Assembly: GCA_917880885.1 (NCBI GenBank) | Contig: OU862923.1 | Coordinates: forward strand, 24,071,770 to 24,135,769 | Reading direction: 5' to 3' | Length of the DNA stretch: 64,000 bases | Origin: Limnephilus marmoratus | Taxonomy: Eukaryota > Arthropoda > Insecta > Trichoptera > Limnephilidae | In this document: one piece after another, positions 55,762-64,000 of the stretch | Layout: each line of letters begins with the position of its first letter | Position numbering within the stretch: the stretch's first letter is position 1 | The notes under the pieces: model-generated | The model's input: the letters and a program-made list of their open reading frames with translations, nothing else | Told to the model about the DNA's origin: nothing | Database searches by the model: none | Program-made: the position numbers and the translations under genes

Positions 55762-56405
55762 ATTGATACGGTATATTTACTGCCCTCTATCCGTCTTAAT
55801 CTGTTGTATTTACCGGCAGACTATATGTCGATAATGCAAGTTTCTATTGAGCATCCAGATGGCGCTTGTGTTGAAACTGTCTTGTCAAGAGGTGTTTTGT
55901 TGTTATAAAAAGGTCGGATTCTGTAAACTCTTTTTAGGGTAAATAATCAAATAACAAACAAGGCTTATTCTGCCTTTAGTTTTATTGAACGGGGAACCGG
56001 ACTGTACAGACTAATTGACGGATTTTAGAATGACCAGTCATTTTAATCTAAAAGTTGTAAATAAAAAATTCAGTTCAAATTTCTGGTATTGTTTATTGTG
56101 AAAGAAAGGACCCCACCAAATCCTAACTAAGCCAATCTCTTGAATTTTAAAAGTAACTTTCACGGGGTAAAATAAATACAAAGTTTTGTTGCTGACCATT
56201 TTCACAGAACAAAAGGTCGATAATATAACAAATACACAAACATTTATACAGAATCTAGGACGCTAGAATTTAGTAAAATAAAAATTAAAAGATGTCGATT
56301 TTTCATGATTTTCAGAGAAATCTTTTGCAAATGTTTGTGATAAAGTTATTTGAAATAAAATCTACCTCTTGCTTATTTGTAAATATGATGTAAGAGAAAG
56401 TAAAG
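55762..56405. other. Spacer, nothing recognised
   Basis: No shared repeats found. Confidence 0.35.
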
Positions 56406-57070
56406 AAAAAATCGAGTGTAGTTCACACGTGGTAGAAGTGAAACCTTCACTCACACAATCTCAACCAATAGAAGCCTAGAAAAGTGAGTCATAATCAAAG
56501 CGCGCAGTTTTATTTGATCTTATTCTCTCGCAGGCTAAATCCTATAGATGTATGTGTTTGTTTCTTTTAGTGTTTACAATTTGGGAGGCGGGAATGGTTA
56601 CCGCCGCCCCGGGAACTTTTATTGGATAACCAACACCTCTGCCATAGGTCACCCCAAGTGGTTCGCTACGTTTGGTGATTTCATGGGGGTGAGGTTTGTC
56701 TAGGTCTTGGAGGCGGATAACCAGGACACACTGAACCCCAGATTCCTACTCACCCCTTAAACCCTTTTCCTTCCCAGAACTCTCCTCTCCTTCCTTTCCT
56801 TTTAAAAAACCCTCCACACAGCATCCCCAAAGATGACATAGGCCCTGAGGGAAATCATTTTCCTCAAGGCCTCCTGTGTGGAGCTCATGTAAAAGTTTCA
56901 CTTCAAAAAATCAGAGTGTGTAGTTCACACGCGGTGGAAGTGAAGCTTTCAGAAAACTTAAGTGGACAAGAGTGGGGAGGCTACGAAGCACCACACAAAG
57001 AAGAGACCAATTATACTATCTCATTCTCTTGCAGGCTTGTATCTTTTTAGTGTCGCTATTTTTCGTTTCA
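56406..57070 (+). repeat. Repeat M copies 2 and 3 flanking a SINE-B
   Basis: Two similar blocks, 56406-56545 and 56907-57050, each have GAGTGT-GTTCACACG, GAAGTGAA and a later TCTC(G/T)CAGGCT. SINE-B lies between. The arrangement suggests a tandem pair with a SINE inserted between or in the first unit. Confidence 0.55.
56583..56894 (+). repeat. SINE-B, complete short-subfamily copy
   Basis: Sense orientation: GGGAGGCGGGAATGGTTACC, GTGGTTCGCTACGTTTGG, CACACTGAACCCCAGATTCC, ending GTGTGGAGCTCATGTAAAAG. Very similar to the 10.4 and 39.8 kb copies. Confidence 0.8.
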
Positions 57071-57287
57071 TCGAGTTTCAAATCACAACGGTGCTAAAGT
57101 AATTTTCACTTCAAATAACGTTTTGTTGGGTCAAAGTTTCATATTAGCAGCGATAAATTTGCGAAATCCTCACAAGTTCGATGTTCAGTCCGGAAGCACA
57201 GGTTCAACTGCTATTTAAAATTATCAATGGCATATAGTTTAATTGCAAAATCAAATCCATCATATTCATGACATATTTAATGTATCT
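57071..57287. other. Short spacer
   Basis: Nothing recognised. Confidence 0.3.
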
Positions 57288-57542
57288 TTAAATAGAATAA
57301 AATGAAGTTGCTCCCGCTGTCTGTGCGTTTAGAACTTTTAAAGTACGCAACGGATTTTCATGCGGTTTGCACCAATAGAGTGATTCATGAGGAAGGTTTT
57401 TAGGTATATAATTTGTCAAGGTTTTGTGAGGGAGTGGGCTGGCAAGCGGGTGGTGTGGATCTGATTTAACAGATGGCGTTGGTTATAAAAGTTGGGTAAT
57501 TGTGTTTCGTTAGCCACAGCAGCGTGTGGCCGGGTCTGTTAG
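57288..57542 (+). mobile_element. Helitron-like fragment, different family
   Basis: GAAGTTGCTCCCGCTGTCTG, AAAGTACGCAACGGATTTTC and CACCAATAGAGTGATTC are typical internal text of insect Helitron-like repeats. The end GGCCGGGTCTGTTAG resembles CGGGTCAGCTAG with substitutions. Confidence 0.45.
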
Positions 57543-57992
57543 TTTTAAATATATTAAACAGCGCACTAATAACTGTAACCTATTTCTGTGACAAAAACCA
57601 CACTCAGAAATACAACAGGTACGAACTGTGAATTTTAATTATTTCCAAAGTGTCGCCCGAGTAGCAATCTACTTTCCCGGGCCCGGGCCGTTATCCCCTG
57701 CAATTTGTACTCCATCCCTGCTTCCTGCTTTTACTGGGCTTATGAAATTAAAGTCTTTAATCATGGAGCACGGCAAGCATGTTTATCCGACGATTTCAAA
57801 TACTGTTTCAACGTGAAACAATGATAGAATGGATTTCGCACGGTTCTGTTGTTTTAGAGTGTATCATTCATCTCGTTCAAATTTAAATTTGAAAAAAAGA
57901 CCTCTGAATACATCGATCATCCAGTTGATTAAATAGAATATTTTCGACAGATGGATTATACAAAGAATCAAAAGTATTCAGTCTCTGTTAAT
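57543..57992. other. Spacer, nothing recognised
   Basis: Frame 57628-57816 is unrecognised. Confidence 0.3.
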
Positions 57993-58645
57993 AGAGAACT
58001 CCAGTCCAATTTTTTAATTTTTTTTTAATGAATAATTAAAATAATTGTCAAAGTTTTAATTTTTCAAGATCCCCCGAAAACCACCGTATGTTTAGTGAAT
58101 CGTGTGACGTCATCACTCATGAAAAGTTGCTATAAGATCGGGCAATCAGCTGATCAACTGACGTCATTTTGAAATTCGGGTGTTCGAAGTATTCTCCCTA
58201 GAGTAGCATTACTATTTTTTTTGTGCTGTAGTTTTTGAAAATTTTCAATAATAGAAATAAACTAACAAGAGATGCCTTTATTTTTGAAACTGAATTATTT
58301 AGGCCTAAATAATATTTCAATAAACACAACAACTAAATCTCTATAAACAGTATGTAAATAAATGAATAAATTAATACGATGGCTTGTGTCATACCTACAT
58401 TTCCATACAATGACTTTACGGTGACGTCACGACACGGTGAGCAGTGATGTCACCACTAAACATTTTAATACTACCAACTTGATGGCTGTTTTCTAGGACC
58501 CGATTAAAATGGATTTTTATAATTTTTTAAAAACTTTGCGTTTAATATTTATTAAATAAAACTTTTATATTCAGAATCAGCGTTTATTTGTCCATGTATA
58601 TGAACATATTTTTTAAAGCCATAATATTTTTCACTGGAGTTCCTT
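57993..58645. mobile_element. Element F copy 2 (empty site for G)
   Basis: AGAGAACTCCAGT to ACTGGAGTTCCTT with the same body as copy 1. CRE-type TGACGTCA occurs at 58105, 58159 and 58422. It lacks element G. Confidence 0.7.
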
Positions 58646-58679
58646 CTTATTTAAACTGCAAACTATGAAATATATCTAT

Positions 58680-59090
58680 TAAAACAAAAACAAATTCGAA
58701 AAAAATGTCGACATTAGAAATTATAATGTGTTTTGTACCCCCCAAACGAATACCAAACAAATGCAAACAAAACAGTTTCATTGGACCTCGTACTTTCAAT
58801 CTTTTACCGAAAAATACAATTTCCTCAACTTTCCTCAAATTTCCTCTTTACTTGAAAGAGTTAAAATTATGGCTTAACAATACATATGTTGAAACATTAT
58901 TTATTTATATCGCTTTGTGCTTCTCAAAAACTTTACACTTATTTTTACACTGTTGTATAAACTTTTTTTTTAAAAACGGTTGAGACAAATTTTAATCATA
59001 CTTTTGCTTTATATGCCCACTGTTTGCTTCTTTCTAGGTACCATAATTAAATATATTTAACTATATTACCCACGCACAAGCTACGCCTTA
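58680..59090 (+). pseudogene. LINE RT C-terminus fragment and 3' UTR
   Basis: Reads IPNKCKQNSFIGPRTFNLLP and a following LYLKELKLWLNNT, the GP..FN.LP....F...LK.WL pattern of LINE RT ends. The first AUG of the frame (58705) is not a real start. The following AT-rich sequence to 59090 would be its 3' UTR. Confidence 0.5.
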
Positions 59091-59094
59091 GTGG

Positions 59095-59868
59095 TAGGCT
59101 TGTTGAAAAAGTATCGATATATCGATATTTTTAGCCGATATATTTTGATCCGATATATCGATACAAAATATCCAATATCGAAAATTGTATCAAAAACGAT
59201 ATTTTTTTAAATTTATGTATTTAAAGTCACTAGAATCCAAAACCGTATAGGAACAAATGGAAAAAGTAACTGTATTGGGTCATGACATCTGGCGGTTGAA
59301 ATTTTAACTATTAATAGCTTACAAATCTATTGTCTTTGCATTAGTATTTGTGATCACAAATACTATCTCATGTGTGTAGGTACGTACATAGAAATGTATG
59401 CTATTTTTCGCAATTTTTTTCTAAGCCACTCCTATGTGTTGGTTCCCAATTGTCTATGGTTATTGACTATACCTTGATCCAAACACGAAGTCCTTTTTGA
59501 CAGATTAAGCTAACAGAATGTTACTGAGACGCATACAAACTTTATATGCGTCTCAGTTTACATATAAGTTAGAAGACAGTTTTTTAGTTTTTGATATTTT
59601 TGTAATTATTACCTAATAAAAATGAGTACTGATAAAAATACCTTCATTTTTATTGAGGTTTTTGTACATTAAAAAAAGCACAATGTGTATAAAAATTACT
59701 ATTGATAATATTAAACTGAATACACTATTATTTTAAAAACGCAAAATCTCTTGAGAATTGGACCGATATATCGATATTTTTTCCCCGATATATCGACGTC
59801 GATATTGATATTTTGATAAATATCGATACATCGATATATCGATTTTTTTTTCACTTTCGACATCCCTA
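59095..59868. mobile_element. Element D copy 2, inverted
   Basis: TAGGCTTGTTGAAAAAGTAT to TCACTTTCGACATCCCTA is the reverse complement of 18130-18921, with the same ATCGAT clusters and central ACTGAGACGCA...TGCGTCTCAGT hairpin (about 59523-59558). No target duplication is visible here. Confidence 0.75.
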
Positions 59869-59986
59869 CGATTTTTATAATATTGTAAAAAATTGGGAAA
59901 AATTATTAAAAAAAAACCAGACATCTCAGAAAAATTTAAATTTGACTTGAGTATATAGTTATGCGTTAAAGCATACCCTTTATATG

Positions 59987-60952
59987 GTAGGGGAGACCTA
60001 GCAGAGTTGTGACAGAGGAGATTGTGACAAAGACGACTTCTTCCAACCCAAAATAGTTAGCGATATTGTAAAAACGCCCATTCGTCGCTTTAGAGACGCG
60101 CTACTTCACTCGGTACCCGCCGGAGGCGCATGAGAAGCGGTCACGTAATTACGACGTTTGCGTGCAAAAAAATGCGAAAAGTAAGTTTTTCTTCTAAATT
60201 TTTATTGAATTTATTACATGTCTTATTACATGTGCGTTGTTGTGTTATTTTTTCTTAAGTTGTATGGTTTTTTAAGTCTCAAAGCGTTGCATTGATCTTT
60301 CGTGTTTGCATCGTGTTTAGAAAATATGAATCATTATTCGGACCAAGTCGTAATTTTGAGCATCTAGGAGAGTTGTGACAGCCTGTCACAACTCTTCTTT
60401 TGACTTCATTTTGCTGCTGGGTTATTTCAAAACTTTTAAAAATTAATTTACGATGTCTGTATGTGTTTTTGTGCATTCGTATATTAAGGTCAAATCTTGC
60501 AAGTACAGTCCGCAATAAAAGCTCAAAACATTCATTTTCGATTAAAAAAATATTGAACTTGTGGTGTAATGTTGCATGCTGGATTACAACTTTTTTTGTT
60601 TCAGAATGATAAAGGCTATATAATAAATAATTAAATAACTATACACGAAAGACTGATAAAGGCATTGCTAGTGTCGAAATACTCAAATAGTCTAAATACA
60701 AAGTTGTCAAAACTTACCTCGGCACCTGTCTCAACTTACCTCGGTGATAGGGGAGTTGTGACAGAAGGAGTAGTTTTTCTTTTTGTTGGTTTTCTCGGAA
60801 ACCGTAATACTTTAATTAATTTTGATGATTGTTTTGGAAAGGAAAGGAATGGTGCTACATTAATTCACATAGGTCATAACTGTGGAATGTTTCTTGAGCG
60901 AGATATATCCCTTAAATTAAAAATTGTCACAACTCTTCTAGGTCTCCCTTAC
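59987..60952. mobile_element. Element E: TIR element with repeated GAGTTGTGACA
   Basis: GTAGGGGAGACCTAGCAGAG at the left is inverted at the right (CTCTTCTAGGTCTCCCTTAC). The word GAGTTGTGACA or its complement occurs at about 60014, 60368, 60382, 60753 and 60925. The middle pair forms the palindrome GAGTTGTGACAG-C-CTGTCACAACTC. The frame 60665-61018 crosses the right end and is not a gene. Superfamily unknown. Confidence 0.6.
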
Positions 60953-61775
60953 GATACTCAGATTACTCAAGAACACCACGATATCAATTATAATGCAGAA
61001 ACATTTGTAGTGAATTAAACCCAACGTTGAGATTTTCCACTAGTAGGAAATTTGAAAATGCCATACTAATGTACCGGATCGTTAGCCTCCCGGTTTTATT
61101 TTATGGCATATTTAATATTTGAAACATAGATACGTGCAAATAAAATTTGATTCATGGCGAGCATTCGAATATTGATTTCCTCATTATCTCAATACTTAGT
61201 ATTTGGAGATGTCTGACTAATCAATTGGACGATTGACATATCTCCACTTATTTAACTAATGTTTTTTTTTTAGTTCTAGTTATTAGATAAGCAATCATTT
61301 TTTCATGGATCAATTGATTTTTTCCTCCATGGATGGCGGTATCGCGAATTTCTAAATGTTATTTTTTTAGTCTTTTCATCTGGAGGTTATGTTGGAATCT
61401 AAAAAAAACTGTCCATTTATGAAAAAAGTAAAACCTTCAGTGGAGTATATCATTGTTATCCCAATTCTCTAAACATTTTTTATATCCAACAATTACTAGC
61501 TGTGCAAACTATTTCACAACTGTGAAAGCAGGGCGCGGATTTATGGTTTATGGTACCCTAGAAACAAACTAGATTGAGTAGGAGAAGGTCAAATTAATAT
61601 AGGTATTGCCATATGACAGGTTGTATCTTATACGTATAAATTTGTCAAAAAGAATCAGGGAGGCCTATACACAAAAACAATGTCTTTTGGACAATAAAAT
61701 ATAGGCCAGTGTGCTTTTATAATGTACATTATTGTGCTAGAAGTGTTTTATATACTACCATCTCGGATACGGGTA
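60953..61775. other. Spacer, nothing recognised
   Basis: No repeat or frame of note. Confidence 0.3.
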
Positions 61776-62199
61776 TGGGTTATGGGTACCGCCGCCCCCG
61801 GATTCCATTTATTGGATAACCGACATCTCTGCCATAGGTCAACTCGAGTGGTTTGCTACGTTTGTTGGCTTAGCAGGGGTGCCCGGGTTATGAGGTGGGG
61901 TTTGTCCGGATCTTCTGCTACCAATTGCGTGGCAGTCCAGATCGGGAGAGACTGGTTGAGGAAAACCTTTTGACTTCTCCAGCAAGGCTTCTTAGGATCA
62001 TCACTTTGCATCGCAGTTGGGGGGATGGAATCATTCTCCTATACATACTGACCCCAGGTTCCTTCCCATCTTTCAGACCCTTTTCCTTCCAGAATATCCT
62101 GCCCTTCTTTTCCTAAAAATTACCTCCGCACAACATCCCCAAAGGTAACAGAGGCCCTGAGGGGAATTATTTTCTTCTGTGTGGATCCATTGTAAAAAA
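61776..62199 (+). repeat. SINE-B, long-subfamily copy
   Basis: TACCGCCGCCCCCGGATTCC, GGATAACCGACATCTCTGCC, AGACTGGTTGAGGAAAACC, CAACATCCCCAAAGGTAACA and an A-run. It retains the middle segment. Confidence 0.75.
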
Positions 62200-62934
62200 A
62201 AAATTAGAATAAGAAATTTAAGTCACTGGCATCAAAAGTCGGACAAAATTTCCGGCAGACCACTCAGATTCTCACCGCCTCAATTTATCGATGAGCTACG
62301 TAAAAATATTCGCCAAATTTACGATAATTAGTGAGCGTTTCGCTCAGAAATTTGTCGCCGTTTTCATTATTTTCATGAAGCTAATGGACTGCACCCGACA
62401 GGTGATTAAATTACTCTTAAAAATACAAAGGTTGGTAGTTACTAACACTAACAATTAGCGACCTCCGTAACATTCTCAACACAACAGTTTATAAGGCACA
62501 GCATTTTCAAATTGTCCTGTGGCATATTTTAAATGCGTAATTTTGTTCCGCAAATAATTCCGGAATAACATGGAATTTTGCGGTGGCAGAGATTGCCTTA
62601 GCTGCCGTTTGCCGAAATTTCATTGCTAGATGTATATGCCAGATACAAGGAGCGTACATCCCACAGCGGTACACGGCTTTTCGTTTTGGCAAGTGCTCGC
62701 ATGATGGGATTATTTACTTACCTAGATAGGTACTCCGTAAAGTAAACACTAAATGTAGAAGTCGAGAAGCAAGTTTTATACAATGATTTGAATGAACAAT
62801 AGAGCTTAGGGAGTATGAACGTATTTTATTGAACACTATTTGATTTTTTGACAAAACTGTAAACTATCAGTAAGATACAGAATACTGAACAAACAATCTG
62901 TTTTACAATAGAAATATTACGTGATTAGTACATA
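62200..62934. other. Spacer, nothing recognised
   Basis: No shared repeat or recognised gene. Confidence 0.3.
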
Positions 62935-62994
62935 AAAAAAAACGAATGTGCTTTAGACCACACAACTGAAGTAAAACTTCTTTAGCTCCATCTA

Positions 62995-63175
62995 TACGAT
63001 AGGAAGAGAGAAAGTAAATGTGCGCGCGCACTGCTCTCTCTTGCTCCTACAGTGTGATACAGACAATAGGCCTGCACTGTGTCTTAGATATACGGAACGT
63101 AACTGGCTAAGAGAGAAAGAAAAAGTGTGCTCGCACTTCTCTCTCTTGCCCCTACAGCCTACAGATACGAAACGT
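62995..63175. repeat. Tandem duplication of a hairpin unit, period about 106 bp
   Basis: AGAGAGAAAG...GTGCGCGCGCAC...CTCTCTCTTGCTCCTACAG (about 63005-63052) and AGAGAGAAAG...GTGTGCTCGCAC...CTCTCTCTTGCCCCTACAG (about 63111-63159). Each unit folds as GAGAG/CTCTC with a GTGCGC/GCGCAC core. Confidence 0.7.
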
Positions 63176-63387
63176 AATTCTCGCTGTTTCTATCTTTACT
63201 AACTTATATCTCCCTCTCAACAACCGTTCGTCTCGCTTTTCGTAACGCTCTCGTCACGCATTCACCAGCTTACTCCCCAAGTCAAGCGTGCGTAAATAAG
63301 TTTTACTTCAAAAATAATGTCCAAAGGCATTTTCATAACGAAAGTTTTATATGTATTGTATTATTTATTGTTACTGTGTTTAACATA

Positions 63388-63470
63388 GTGGAAGATACTC
63401 TCAGTATCGCCCTGGTGTAAGAACGCCATTCAGAATTGAAATATTGCTGGAAATGGCTTCAGATATTCAC
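63388..63470 (+). repeat. SINE-A body fragment
   Basis: GTGGAAGATACTCTCAGTAT, GCCCTGGTGTAAG and CCATTCAGAATTGAAAT match SINE-A. Truncated by the following Helitron fragment. Confidence 0.7.
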
Positions 63471-63474
63471 GAGT

Positions 63475-63774
63475 AGCGTCGCGTCATTATGATATTTCAT
63501 TCGGCATCATGTTCTCGCGTGGGCAAACCAACGAGCTTATATGTGTTGGCTAAAGACGGACTGACAAAAAATATTGTACACTCAATTGCTCTTGATTCTT
63601 ATTGAATTCATATTGATTTTCTTCATTTCATTTTCCTACTTTAGTTGGTGTTTTTTTGCTTTAATCGGCGGTCATCGTTTATAGCGCGTCATTCCTCTTT
63701 CTGTCATAGATCAACAACCAAAATATTCACTAGAAATAATTATAATGCAGAACAACGTTTGTAGGGTCAGCTAA
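63475..63774 (+). mobile_element. Helitron-like 3' part
   Basis: ATTTCATTCGGCATCATGTT, TCGCGTGGGCAAACCAACGA, TCGGCGGTCATCGTTTATAG and the end GGGTCAGCTAA match the 53.2-53.9 kb copy. 5' truncated. Confidence 0.65.
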
Positions 63775-64000
63775 TTATTTATAAATTCAAATATTTGTAT
63801 AAAATATTAATCTAAAATTATGGTTTAAAACAAGTGCAATACATACGACCCACTTAATTAATAAACTGTTGCTGATAATTGTTGAATAAAATCCACTGTA
63901 AAGTTTAGGAGCCAAGAAAACATTGTTAAAATTTTGATATAATCTGACCAGTGTTTTCCAAACTTTCTAAGCAACATTGAAATTTAACAAGGGCAACATC

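Noticed and set aside
60665..61018. 117-codon plus-strand frame
   Set aside because: It runs across the right terminal repeat of element E and shows no family features.

Overview
This window looks like transposon-dominated DNA from an arthropod, almost certainly an insect; the order is not resolved. The evidence is AT-rich sequence with no operon structure or bacterial gene density, short GGTACCTACC-type simple motifs, decayed C-termini of insect-type non-LTR reverse transcriptases, Penelope-like elements (PLEs) with GIY-YIG endonuclease remnants and hammerhead ribozymes, Helitron-like ends (TCTATATATA...CAGCTAG), TIR elements and SINE-like repeats. No complete host gene was found. One short reading frame with a good 5' splice donor (about 48413-48604, minus) is the best host-exon candidate.

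Layout. 720-2710: a TIR element with an 8-bp target duplication and a decayed protein of a family I believe to be transposase-related. 2835-3985: a PLE remnant with inverted hammerheads. 4236-4508: SINE-A. 7563-9416: a TA-flanked element holding an 8-bp-TSD element and a LINE 3' end. 11.2-14.5 kb: two LINE remnants, one with an open 361-codon RT segment. 15.2-15.7 kb: a MITE and a Helitron 3' end. 17.1-17.8 kb: LINE. 18.1-18.9 kb: an element full of ATCGAT motifs, with an inverted partner at 59.1-59.9 kb. 20.07-20.29 kb: a perfect palindrome with 109-bp arms and a hammerhead on each strand. 22.66-23.36 kb: probable solo LTR. 24-32 kb: RTE-like and other LINE fragments plus a PLE with GIY-YIG and an intact hammerhead. 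32.6-33.5 kb: tRNA-like sequences in inverted-repeat elements. 34.3-37.3 kb: nested SINE-A/SINE-B, an RTE-like remnant, an L2-tail SINE and a TIR element with a hammerhead. 38.1-40.3 kb: a hAT-like element invaded by a tRNA-carrying foldback and SINE-B. 41-46 kb: a hammerhead TIR element, a Helitron, a TIR element and another tRNA-carrying foldback. 47.2-50.6 kb: a second TA element, a SINE-B and a LINE split by a full-length tRNA-headed SINE-A. 52.85-53.9 kb: a heat-shock-element-like array beside a Helitron. 54.6-58.6 kb: two F elements, one carrying a TTAA-flanked foldback whose empty site is preserved in the other. 59.1-63.8 kb: the second ATCGAT element, a GAGTTGTGACA element, SINE-B, tandem duplications and a Helitron end.

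The elements interact by nesting: several insertions can be ordered because a second copy preserves the empty site. The most notable theme is self-cleaving hammerhead motifs in at least three sequence classes, some inside inverted-repeat structures. All identifications rest on reading motifs, repeats and translated frames by eye; no database search or folding program was run.
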